From contig NC_053037.3 in the NCBI RefSeq assembly GCF_002575655.3, positions 142,301,207 through 142,365,206 of the forward strand: a stretch of DNA of 64,000 nucleotides, in the 5' to 3' direction. The notes under the pieces were generated by a model. The model worked only from the letters and a program-made list of their open reading frames with translations. It ran no database searches and was not told the DNA's origin. Source of the DNA: Aegilops tauschii subsp. strangulata. Lineage: Eukaryota > Streptophyta > Magnoliopsida > Poales > Poaceae. A program made the translations under genes and the position numbers. Shown here one piece after another: positions 51,483-62,092 of this stretch (position 1 is the stretch's first letter; each line of letters starts with the position of its first letter).

Positions 51483-54286
51483 ATTCCTGCTCGTCCTCGA
51501 GTAGGTAAATGATAAAAACAGAATTTTTGATGTGGAATGCTACTTGGCATAATTTCAATGTAATTCTTCTTAATTGTGGTATGAATATTCAGATCCGAAA
51601 GATTCAAGATAAAAGTTCATATTGACATAAAAGTAATAATACTTCAAGCATACTAACTAAGCAATTATGTCCTCTCAAAATAACATGGCCAAAGAAAGTT
51701 CATACCTACAAAATCATATAGTTTAGTCATGCTCCATTTTCGTCACACAAGAATGCTCTCATCATGCACAACCCCGATGACATGCCAAGCAATTGTTTCA
51801 TACTTTAGTAATCTCAAACTTTTTCAACCTTCACGCAATACATGAGCGTGAGCCATGGATATAGCGCTATGGGTGGAATATAATATAATGATGGGGGTTA
51901 TGTGGAGAAGACAAAAAAGGAGAAAGTCTCACATCAACGAGGCTAATCAATGAGCTATGGATATGCCCATCGATTGATGTTAATGCAAGGAGTAGGGATT
52001 GCCATGCAACAGATGCACTAGAGCTATAAATGCATGAAAGCTCAACAAAAGAAACTAAGTGGGTGTGCATCCAACTTGCTTGCTCACGAAGACCTAGGGC
52101 TTTTGAGGAAGCCCATCGTTGGAATATACAAGCCAAGTTTTATAATGAAAATTCCCACTAGTATATGAAAGTGACAAAACAAGAGACTCTCTATCATGAA
52201 GATAATGGTGCTACTTTGAAGCACAAGTGTGGTAAAAGGATAGTAACATTATCCCTTCTCTCTTTTTCTCTCATTTTTTGGGCCGTCTTCTCCTTTTTTG
52301 TCCTTTCTCTTCTTTTTTATTTTTTTCCTCACTTGGGGCAATGCTCTAAAAATGATGATCATCACACTTCTATCTATTTACAACTCAATGATTACAACTC
52401 GATACTAGAACAAAGTATGACTCTATATGAATGTCTCCGGCGGTGTAATGGGATATGCAATGAATCAAGAGTGACATGTATGAAAAATTATGAATGGTGG
52501 CTTTGCCACAAATACGATGTCAACTACATGATCATGCAAAGCAATATGACAATGATGAGCGTGTCATGATAAACGGAACGGTGGAAAGTTGCATGGCAAT
52601 ATATCTTGGAATGGCTATGGAAATGCCATAATAGGTAGGTATGGTGGCTGTTTTGAGGAAGATATAAGGAGGTTTATGTGTGAAAGAGCGTATCATATCA
52701 CGGGGTTTGGATGCACCGGAGAAGTTTGCACCAACTCTCAATGTGAGAAAGGGCAATGCACGGTACCGAGGAGGCTAGCAATGATGGAAGGGTAAGAGTG
52801 CGTATAATCCATGGACTCAACATTAGTCATAAAGAACTCACATACTTATTGCAAAAATCTACAAGTCATCAAAAACCAAGCACTACGCGCATGCTCCTAG
52901 GGGGATAGATTGGTAGGAAAAGACCATCGCTCGTCCCCAACCGCCACTCATAAGGAGGACAATCAAAGAACACCTCATGTTTCAAATTTGTTACATAACG
53001 TTTACCATACGTGCATGCTACGGGACTTGCAAACTTCAACACAAGTATTTCTCAAATTCACAACTACTCAACTAGCACAACTTTAATATCACTACCTCCA
53101 TATCTCAAAGCAATCATCAAGCATCAAACTTCTCTTAGTATTCAACACACTCATAAGAAAGTTTTTACTAGTCTTGAATACCTAGCATCTTAGGATTAAG
53201 TAAATTACCATGCTGTTTAAGAATCTCAAAATAATATAAGTGAAGCATGAGAGAACAATAGTTTCTATAAAAAAATCCACCACCATGATCTAAAAGATAT
53301 AAGTGAAGCACTAGAGCAAAAACTATATAGCTCAAAAGATATAAGTGAAGCACATAGAGTATTATAATCAATTCCGAATCATGTGTGTCTCTCATCAAAA
53401 GGTGTGTCCATAAAAGATGATTGTGGCAAACTAAAAAGCAAATACTCAAATAATACAAGACGCTCCAAGCAAAACACATATCATGTGGTGAATAAAAATA
53501 TAGCTCTAAGTAAGTTACCGATGGAAGTAGACGAAAGAGGGGATGCCTTCCGGGGCATCCCCAAGATTTGGCTTTTTGGTGTCCTTAGATTATCTTGGGG
53601 TGCCATGGGCATCCCCAAGCTTAGTCTCTTTCCACTCCTTGTTCCATAATCCATCAAATCTTTTACCCAAAACTTGAAAACTTCACAACACAAAACTTAA
53701 CAGAAAATCTCGTGAGCTCCGTTAGCGAAAGAAAACAAATCACCACTTCAAGGTACTGTAATGAACTCATTCTTTATTTATATTGGTGTTAAACCTACTG
53801 TATTCCAACTTCTCTATGGTTTATAAACTATTTTATTAGCCATAGATTCATCAAAATAAGCAAACAACACACGAAAAACAGAATCTGTCAAAAACAGAAC
53901 AGTCTGTAGTAATCTGTAACTAACGCAAACTTCTGGAACTCCAAAAATTCAGAAAAAAGAGGAAGACCTATACAATTTGTTTATTGATAAGCAGAAATTG
54001 GAATCAATATTTTATCACATTCTGGTGATTTTTAACAATTATTTTTGTGAACAGAAAGTTTCTGGAATTTTCTGCAAGATCAAATAACTATCATCCAAGA
54101 AGATCCTATAGGTTTAACTTGGCACAAAAACTAATTAAAACATTAAAACACATCTAACCAGAGGCTAGATCAAATATTTATTCGTAAACAGAAGCAAAAA
54201 GCAAAAAACTAAAAATAAAATTGGGTTGCCTCCCAACAAGCGCTATCGTTTAACGCCCCTAGCTAGGCATAAAAGCAAGGATAGAT
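51483..54286 (-). other. Non-coding internal region of element S
   Basis: About 2.8 kb with no supported frame on the element strand. A 134-codon plus-strand frame (52165-52569) contains a hydrophobic segment but no motif and is probably fortuitous. Two CATCCCCAAG sites (53556 and 53611) lie in a short region with GGGGCATCC words. Confidence 0.6.
53609..53623 (-). other. Internal second polypurine tract of element S
   Basis: GCATCCCCAAGCTTA is identical over 15 bases to the LTR-proximal tract at 51468-51482. A weaker copy (GCATCCCCAAGATTT) lies at 53555. Together they could serve as a central plus-strand primer. Confidence 0.65.
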
Positions 54287-54832
54287 CTAGGTATTGCCAT
54301 CTTTGGCTTTCAATTTTTTAGCAGAATCATGCTCGAATCCGGGAGGTTCTTTACGTTTCCCTTCATATTTAGAAATTTTTAGATCTAAAGAATCGAACCA
54401 CTTATTGCAAAGGGTAATCAACATATTCATGCGGTGAAGATTTCCACTAACACCCTTAAGAGGTTCATGAGATTTTTGTAAATTTTTCATTACTTCGCAA
54501 ATTTTCTCAAAAACTTGCGTTTCTTCCTGGGTATGATGAGGCCCCTTTTGTTGAGGTAGTGTTCCCACTATACCTTCTATAACTTCATGCGCAATACTGG
54601 GATCAATTTCAATAAAATTGCCTTTGGCAACGCAATCCAAGTGTTGTCTATGAGACATATTCAGTCCAACATAAAAATTGCAAAGCAGAATTCTAAGGTT
54701 TACTTCAAAGGTACAATTGCGATAAGAATCCATCATTCTAAACCAAGCATCTTTTAAGTTTTCTCCTTGTCTTTGTTTGAAGTGAAAAACTTCAAACTCA
54801 GGAGACAGCGGAGTAGAAAGAGGACTAGCCAT
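54287..54832 (-). CDS. Short gag-like ORF of element S
   Basis: ATG 54832 (MASPLSTPLSPEFE) to the stop at 54287, 181 codons; the longer frame back to 55003 runs into the primer site and is not meaningful. The segment FKQRQGENLKDAWFRMMDSY and the following LLCNFYVGLNMSHRQHLD match the C-terminal half of Athila-type gag (the RxGE(S/T)L.EAW.R box). The N-terminal gag half and CCHC knuckle are missing, and the C-terminus is Lys/Glu-rich. The reading frame is intact, but the protein is far shorter than a full gag, consistent with dependence on a partner element. Confidence 0.55.
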   Translation of the reverse strand: MASPLSTPLSPEFEVFHFKQRQGENLKDAWFRMMDSYRNCTFEVNLRILLCNFYVGLNMSHRQHLDCVAKGNFIEIDPSIAHEVIEGIVGTLPQQKGPHHTQEETQVFEKICEVMKNLQKSHEPLKGVSGNLHRMNMLITLCNKWFDSLDLKISKYEGKRKEPPGFEHDSAKKLKAKDGNT

Positions 54833-54992
54833 AACGACCAAGCGAGCGGTAAAGAGGCGAACAAAAAAGAGAGGGCGAATAAAACGGCAAGGGTGAAGTG
54901 GGGGAGAGGAAAACGAGAGGCAAATGGCAAATAATGTAATGCAGGAGATAAGGGTTTGTGATGGGTACTTGGTATGTTGACTTTTGCGTAGA

Positions 54993-55011
54993 CTCCCCGG
55001 CAACGGCGCCA
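54993..55011 (-). other. Primer binding site of element S
   Basis: The plus strand reads CTCCCCGGCAACGGCGCCA, so the minus strand has TGGCGCCGTTGCCGGGG, a primer site widely used by Athila-like elements. It lies 11 bp from the 5' LTR. Confidence 0.85.
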
Positions 55012-55022
55012 GAAATCCTTCT

Positions 55023-56616
55023 TGCTACCTCTTGAGCACTGCGTTGGTTTTCCCTTGAAGAGGAAAGGGTGATGCAGTAAAGTAGCGTAAGTATTTCCCT
55101 CAGTTTTTGAGAACCAAGGTATCAATCCAGTAGGAGGCCACGCACGAGTCCCTCACACCTACACAAACAAATAAATCCTGGCAACCAACACAATAAAGGG
55201 GTTGTCAATCCCTTCACGGTCACTTACGAGAGTGAGATCTGATAGATATGATAAGATAATATTTTTGGTATTTTTATGATAAAGATGCAAAGTAAAATAA
55301 AAACAAAATAAAAGGCAATGGAAGTACCTTGTTGTTGGAAGATTAATATGATGGAAAATAGACCCAGGGGCCATAGGTTTCACTAGTGGCTTCTCTCAAG
55401 AGCATAAGTATTACGGTGGGTGAACAAATTACTGTTGAGCAATTGACAGAATTGAGCATCGTTATGAGAATATCTAGGTATGATCATGTATATAGGCATC
55501 ACGTCCGAGACAAGTAGACCGACTCCTGCCTGCATCTACTACTATTACTCCACACATCGACCGCTATCCAGCATCCATCTAGAGTATTAAGTTCATAAGA
55601 ATAGAGTAATGCTTTAAGCAAGATGACATGATGTAGAGGGATAAACTCATGCAATATGATATAAACCCCATCTTGTTATCCTCAATGGTAACAATACAAT
55701 ACGTGCCTAGCTACCCCTACTGTCACTGGGAAAGGACACCACAAGATTGAACCCAAAGCTAAGCACTTCTCCCATTGCAAGAAAGATCAATCTATTAGGC
55801 CAAACCAAACTGATAATTCGAAGAGACTTGCAAAGATAACCAATCATACATAAAAGAATTCAGAGGAGATCCAAATATTGTTCATAGATAAACTTGATCA
55901 TAAACCCACAATTCGTCGGTCTCAACAAACACACCGCAAAAGAAGATTACATCGAAGAGATCTCCACAAGAGAGGGGGAGAACATTGTATTGAGATCGAA
56001 AAAGAGAGAAGAAGCCATCTAGCTAATAACTATGGACCCGAAGGTCTGAGGTAAACTACTCACACATCATCGGAGAGGCTATGGTGTTGATGTAGAAGCC
56101 CTCCGTGATCGATGCCCCCTCCGGCGGAGCTCCGGAAAAGGCCCCAAGATGGGATCTCACGGGTACAGAAGGTTGTGGCGGTGGAATTAGGTTTTTGGCT
56201 CCGTATCTGGTAGTTTTGGGGTACATAGGTATATATAGGAGGAAGAAGTACGTCGGTGGAGCAACGTGGGGCCCACGAGGGTGGAGGGCGCACCCGGGGG
56301 GGGGGGGGGGTAGGCGCGCCCCCTACCTCATGCCCTCCTGGTTGATGTCTTGACGTAGGGTCCAAGTCCTCTGGATCACGTTCGTTCCAAAAATCACGTT
56401 CCCGAAGGTTTCATTCCGTTTGGACTCCGTTTGATATTCTTTTTCTGCGAAACTCTGAAATAGGCAAAAAACAGCAATTCTGGGCTGGGCCTCCGGTTAA
56501 TAGGTTAGTCCCAAAAAATAATATAAAAGTGTATAATAAAGCCCATTAATGTCCAAAACAGAATATAATATAGCATGGAACAATCAAAAAATTATAGATA
56601 CGTTGGAGACGTATCA
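55023..56616 (-). repeat. 5' LTR of element S
   Basis: 1,594 bp matching 49901-51466. It holds an expanded run of 15 G at 56296-56310 that the partner LTR lacks, in the middle of the GC-rich inverted repeat. TATA box on the minus strand at about 56229-56238. Confidence 0.92.
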
Positions 56617-56621
56617 GTTAT

Positions 56622-56853
56622 CAAGATCAACAGCAGGTTCAATTTCTACATCATTGTCATTGCTAGGTTGAGCATCAACATGAACATCATCATTAACATT
56701 ATCACTAGGTTCATGTTCATTACCAGATTGTGTTTCGGCATCAGAAATAGAAATATCATTGGGATTCTCAGGTGTGTCAACAACAGGTTCACTAGAAGCA
56801 TGCAAAGTCCTATCATTTTTCTTTTTCTTCCTCTTAGAAGGACTAGGTGTATC
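56622..56853 (-). pseudogene. gag-side acidic fragment of element A
   Basis: On the minus strand from 56853: a Lys-rich stretch (SPSKRKKKKNDR) followed by an acidic, Asn/Asp/Ser-rich linker ending at the S insertion. It precedes the protease region of element A once S is removed. It has no domain of its own. The frame that begins at 56904 is a fusion with element D. Confidence 0.5.
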
Positions 56854-59800
56854 TGTAACACCCCGCATGTAACTTGCCATATTTGTAACTCCGACTCTTG
56901 CCATTTCCGGCTATGTGTTATGATTTTCCCTCCGTTGTCGGGTTTTGTCTTTCCTTTTTGTATTTTTTCATGTCATGCATTTCCATATCATGTCATCATG
57001 TGCATTTCATTCGCATACGTGTTCGTCTCTTGCATCCGAGCATTTTCCCCGTTGTCCGTTTTCCAATCCGGCGCTCCTATCTCCTCCGGTGCACCCCCTC
57101 TTGTTTTCTTTCGTGTGCGTGTGTCAAACTTTCTCGGAATGGACCGAGGCTTGTCAAGTGGCCTTAATATACCACCCGGAGACTACCGGTCAAGTTTCGT
57201 TCCATTCGGAGGTCGTTTGGTACTCCAACGGTTAACCGGGCATCCGCAAAGTCCATTTAAGTGTCCAGCAAAACCCCCCTCCAAAACCAGCCCAAAACCC
57301 CTCCAAGTCATCTCCATGCTCTAGGTCGTTCGATCACGATCGTGTGGGCGAAAACCGCACCTCATTTGGAGCCTCCTAGCTCCCTCTACCTATAAAACTC
57401 CATCTCCCCCGAAAAACGGATTCGCAGTCTAACCCTAGCGTCTTCCACCTTGCGCCGCCGGACAACGTCCGCCCGCGCCGGACACGTCCGCCCGCGCCGG
57501 CGGACGAATCGCAGCGCGCCACGTGGCCCGCCTCCGGCACCCCGCCGCCGCGGCCCGCAGGCCCGACCGCGGCCCTCCCGATCCCGAGCCGCCCGCCGCC
57601 TCCCGCACCAGCGCCCGCCGCCGCCGAGGCCCGCCGCCGCGCCTCCGCCCGCCGCCGCCTGTCCGCGCCGCCGCCGGCTCGGCCCCGCGGCCTCCGCCCG
57701 GAGCTGCGCCGCCCCGGCGCCGGCCGGCTCCGCCGCGGCTATCCGCCGGCGCCGCGCCACCGCCGGCCCCGCCGGCCATCCTCTCCTCTCCGGCCTCCTC
57801 CTCCTCCGGCCGCCATCGACCGAGGCCGAGCTCGAGCTCGCGATCCAGATCCGATCGGTAACGAGCGTTGACTTTTCTCGCGACCCCGAGATTCTCTAAG
57901 TCCTCAGATTTCATCAGCAAGTGCTCCTGTTCCCGATGCTATAACTTCTTGCATGTAGCTCCGATTCGCGTGTGTAATATGTCAAATTGTTCGCCTCATG
58001 ATGCTCTTCATTTTGTTCAATTGCACCATGTTCATTAGAGGTCATCTTGATGCCCAAATCTCTGTTGGAAGAGGGCTAGTTGCTGTTATTCTCTGGTTCT
58101 TGACAGAACTTGGAGATTTGTCATTTTTGTATCATTTAATATGTGCATCTTTTGAGCATGAGCTCTACATGTGTTTTGAAGTATGCCATGCCATATTTCC
58201 AGTGGTGTAGTCCATGTATTTTTGTGATCTCTGTGGTGACTAGCACAAGCATGCAAAGTAGGCCCCGTAATATTTCTGATTTCAGGGACTTGGTGATTTC
58301 TCTAAGTCCTTGTCTGCTGTAATTTTATTGCCATATAAACTTGATGCTACAGAGAGATCCATGCATATTTTGGGGATGTTCAGTAAGGATGTTTTGTAGA
58401 TATAGTTGTAATTGATCCATTAATGCAATTGTCTGCAATTATGGAGTGCCATAGCATGACTCAATCTTGCTCCACTTTTGCTATAAAATATTCCTGGCAG
58501 ATTCTTAACATGGTATTCATTTTTGCCAAGCTTATTGTAGTTGATCCATACATGCTATGCTATTGTTCTTGCCATGGTTAGCCTCATAAACATGCCATCT
58601 TGCTGTAGGTGTGCTTGGTTTGTAGTGCATTGCTCTGTAGTGAGTGCATCAAGCTCACAAAGAGGCCTACATATTAATATTTCTGTCATGCTCTGTTTTC
58701 TGCTAAGTCTGAAACCTGATAACGAAACTTGCTATGTTTACTTGCTTGCCACCATATCTTCTGATCCTTTTTGGCTTATGGTCAGTAAGGGACTTTTGTC
58801 ATCTGCTTTTATTAGAATACTACCATGCCTTGTTTGTCTATGTTAAGTTCCTGTAGCATGTTGATTTCGTGCTCTGAACATTGCTACCTGATGCTATTTT
58901 CTGCCATGCCCAGTTTTTCACCAAGTCTGTGAACCTGTAATCTTTTGCACTTTTGCCATGCTTGTTTGAGCTTGATATGTTGGGAACTAGCCGTAGCTCA
59001 GTGTTCATCTTTTGTCAAGCATCACCTGTAGTTTACTGTCATATGCTTTGTCGCTATGTTGGGGTGCTGTAGCATTGTTGTTTGTTGCATTTTGAGTGCT
59101 ATCTTGCTGTTTATCGCAGATTCGTGTCATTCTTGTTTTGCTTGCCATTTGCAAACCGTGCATCCGATTCCGGTGATATTTATATCGATTTCGACCGAAA
59201 TCACCTCATCTTTCCAGTGGCATGCTTGGTTTGCCAAGTTACTTCCATGTTCATCTTTTTCCTTCCGGAGCACGCATATGCATCGCATATCATATCTTGC
59301 ATTTCATACATGTTTTGCATCATGTTGCTTGTGCATTTCTCGTTGTTGATTGTGGTTCCGTTTGTTTGTATTCTTGTCTTGGGTAGAGCCGGGAGATGAG
59401 TTCGTGAACGAGGAACCTGTCGAGTACGCTTACGAGGATCAAGCTTTCGACAACTCTAAGAATCTTGCAGGCAAGATGACCACCCCTCGAAATCACTTCT
59501 ATCTTTGCTATACTAGTTGTTCGCTCTATTGCCATGCTCCGCTACCTATCACTTGCTATATCATGTCTCCCATTTTAGCCATGTCATCCCTAACCATCCT
59601 TTCCTAGCAAACCATTGTTTGGCTAAGTTACCGCTTTTGCTCAGCCCCTCTTATAGCGTTGCTAGTTGCAGGTGAAGTTGAAGTTTGTTCCATGTCGGAA
59701 CATGGATATGTTGGGATATCACAATATCTCTTATTCAATTAATGCATCTATATATATTTTGGTAAAGGGTGGAAGGCTCGGCCTTATGCCTGGTGTTTTG

Positions 59801-60470
59801 TTCCACTCTTGCCGCCCTAGTTACTGTATACCGGGATTATGTTCCTTGAGTTTGCGTTCCTTACGCGGTCGGGTGATTTATGGGACCCCCTTGACAGTTC
59901 GCCTTGAATAAAACTCCTCCAGCAAGGCCCAACTTTGGTTTTACCATTTGCCACCTAAGCCTTTTCCCCCGGGTTTTCGCGAGCCCGAGGGTCATCTTAT
60001 TTTAACCCCCCGGGCCAGTGCTCCTTCGAGTGTTGGTCCGAACCGAGCAGCCTGCGGGGCCACCTCGGGGAAACTCGAGGTCTGGTTTTACTCGTAGCTT
60101 GACTTATCCGGTGTGCCCTGAGAACGAGATATGTGCAGCTCCTATCGGGCTTTGTCGGCACATTCGGGCGGCTTTGCTGGTCTTGTTTTACCATTGTCGA
60201 GATGTCTTGTAAACCGGGATTCCGAGACTGATCGGGTCTTTCCGGGAGAAGGTTTATCCTTCGTTGACCGTGAGAGCTTATGATGGGCTAAGTTGGGACA
60301 CCCCTGCAGGGTATTATCTTTCGAAAGCCGTGCCCGCGGTTATGAGGCAGATGGGAATTTGTTAATGTCCGGTTGTAGATAACTTGTCACTTGACCCAAT
60401 TAAAATACATCAACTGCGTGTGTAGCCGTGATGGTCTCTTCTCGGCGGAGTCCGGGAAGTGAACACGGTC
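56854..60470 (+). mobile_element. Element D: long LTR of a probable Tekay-like gypsy element, interrupted by element E
   Basis: Begins TGTAACACCCCGCATG directly after element A sequence (candidate duplication GTATC, 56849-56853, not checkable). A plus-strand TATA box (CTATAAAAC) at about 57390 precedes a very GC-rich CpG block at 57440-57890, then about 2.5 kb of moderately AT-rich sequence. LTRs starting TGTAACA with a GC-rich transcribed block occur in element T, so D is likely a related chromovirus. No coding domain is visible before E cuts it at about 60472. At 3.6 kb or more it would be a very long LTR. Confidence 0.55.
57391..57890 (+). promoter_or_regulatory. TATA box and GC-rich CpG block of element D
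   Basis: TATAAAA at 57391 with a CpG-dense, Pro/Ala/Arg-coding-like block from 57440. Several long frames on both strands here are composition artefacts; none carries a recognisable domain. Confidence 0.55.
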
Positions 60471-60472
60471 TG

Positions 60473-60990
60473 TGTCGTGGAATTGTCACGGCAGATGTCC
60501 TTAAGCTAGGACTTAGTCGTGGAGCCATCGCAACTAGGAAGCTTGAAGGGTTTATGCGGGACAAGGAACACGAGGGTTTATACTGGTTCAGCCCCTTACG
60601 GTGAAGGTAAAAGCTTACGTCCAGTTTGAGGTGTTATTGATTAGGGTTACGATCGCCAGGGAGCTAAACAGCTATGCCCGGTTCTCGATGAGGTTGGTGT
60701 CGCCCTTAAGTCGCTGCCGGGTCCTCCCTTTATATAGGGAGGCTGACGCCCAACAGCCCTTAGAGTCCCGGCCGGCTCATAAGAGCGTCCGGCTCGGACT
60801 CTAAACAATACTTGCCTTACACTACAAGTCTATTATAACAATGATGATAACTACGGGATTTAAGCCATATCCGGGTCTCAGCCCATCTCTGGCCCATTAT
60901 CTTGAAACTCGGCTCCTGGGCTTCTGGCAACGACCCTACGAGTAACCCGGCCCCTCCTGGCGGGTGACTCTAAGGTCTATATCCTCAACA
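60473..60990 (-). repeat. 3' LTR of element E
   Basis: About 518 bp, TGTCGTGGAATTGTCACGG at the left (60471 is an alternative start) and TATATCCTCAACA at the right. The partner LTR is outside the window, so ends and target duplication are unverified. Confidence 0.6.
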
Positions 60991-61272
60991 TTAGGCCCCA
61001 GATTGACTTGAGCCGGCTCATGTCAATCTTCAGCTCTGCAGACAGAAAAAATCTCCGGCTTATCATTCATGTGAAGGTCATAACCCGGAGTGACGTCATC
61101 CCCCGGACTCCGGATAATCCGCCGTGACGTCATCCTCCAATAAGTCCGTTTTTTACTCCGCCAGATCCGCAACGGATCTTTGCTTTTACTGTCATTCCGA
61201 GAATCGAGGCGCCGTGAGGGGGAGATAACCACGCCGTGGCCTCCCTGAATCCCGCGCCCACTCATGACTCCA

Positions 61273-61282
61273 CCTTATAAAT
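61273..61282 (+). promoter_or_regulatory. TATA box of the antisense gene in element E
   Basis: CTTATAAATA on the plus strand lies about 30 bp upstream of a pyrimidine-rich leader (CTCTCCTTCTTCTTCC), and a leader exon ends at a GTGAGT donor (61461). This gives the plus-strand gene its own promoter. Confidence 0.65.
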
Positions 61283-62092
61283 AGGCCGGCCCAACGCTCT
61301 CGTCTCACACTCTCCTTCTTCTTCCTCGCGCTGCCGCTCCTCTGCCCGAGCTTCTGCCGATGCCGCCGCCGTCGCGCCCCTGATCTTCATCGACCCGGCC
61401 GCTGCATCACCCTGACTCGGACCAGATAACGGCGGCGACCTCCTCTCTTCCTCAACTCCGGTGAGTCTTCTCTGCCTTGCTAGAACAAATCTGCGGTAGG
61501 GTTCCTTCAGTTCTTCGTGTTCGTCACCATTGCCCACAAACTCGGTAGTTCTTGTTGCCACCGTAGTTGGTTGATCCTTAACCTCGCGTAGAACCACTGT
61601 AGTAGAGGTTTGAGACCCATTTCATCTGTAAGAAACCCTCTTTTTACTGCATAAGAACTGTGTTCAACCTCAAGAACTTCTTCTGCCTCTGTTTTTTAGG
61701 TCTAGAAAATTTTCACCTCGCCCGACCATTTTGATCCGAAAAAATTACTGCAATGTGTGAAATCTGTTTTACCACACTTAGTAAAAACTGCAACCCTTGA
61801 ATCTTGGCGGCTTATACTTCCGACTTAAAGAAAACACGCACCGTAGAACTTTCCGGTTTAAAGAGAACCATGCTCTGTAGAATCCTCCGACTTAACTGCA
61901 GTAAGCCGTAGATGACCAACTTATCCTGAAAACTTCGACGGCTTAGATTAGCCCCGACGGCTTAGATAACTCACCGTATCAATATATATCATTAGTTCCC
62001 TTCATAAGTCGTCACTGTAGTTTGAATGATAATCCCCGGCTTATAATTAACCCGGACACTTTTCTCTTCCTCATAGACCACCAACCGTCACC

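Larger units (their letters stand above)
49901..56616 (-). mobile_element. Element S: complete non-autonomous Athila-like LTR retrotransposon
   Basis: A 6,716-bp minus-strand element inserted in element A, flanked by GTTAT (49896-49900 and 56617-56621). LTRs of 1,566 and 1,594 bp, a primer site matching CGCCGTTGCC-type PBS, a short gag fragment, and about 2.8 kb of non-coding DNA. No protease, RT or integrase. LTR differences are about 3-4% over the first 350 bp by eye, suggesting it is the older of the two complete insertions in A. Its polypurine-tract wording and U3 layout resemble element A, so A and S look like sister families. Confidence 0.9.
33362..56853 (-). mobile_element. Element A: Athila-like gypsy retrotransposon, interrupted by elements T, S and D
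   Basis: Minus-strand element whose own sequence is 33362-38562, 49156-49900 and 56622-56853. Order in its own direction: gag-side acidic segment (56853 to 56622), protease region (49900 to 49156, then 38557 to 38462), a spacer with a GC-rich hairpin, an ATHILA ORF-1-like ORF (37667 to 36657), about 2 kb of non-coding DNA, polypurine tract, 3' LTR (34612 to 33362). Removing T and its TTTTT duplication joins the two protease parts; removing S with GTTAT rejoins the gag side. No RT, RNase H or integrase is present, so it is non-autonomous. The 5' end is beyond element D, outside the window. Confidence 0.75.

Noticed and set aside
52165..52569. 134-codon plus-strand frame with a hydrophobic segment inside element S
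   Set aside because: Antisense to the element, no homology recognised; the hydrophobic part comes from a T-rich tract.
57386..57920. Overlapping Pro/Ala/Arg-rich frames of 100-160 codons on both strands in element D
   Set aside because: CpG-rich block in an LTR; simultaneous open frames on both strands show a composition effect.
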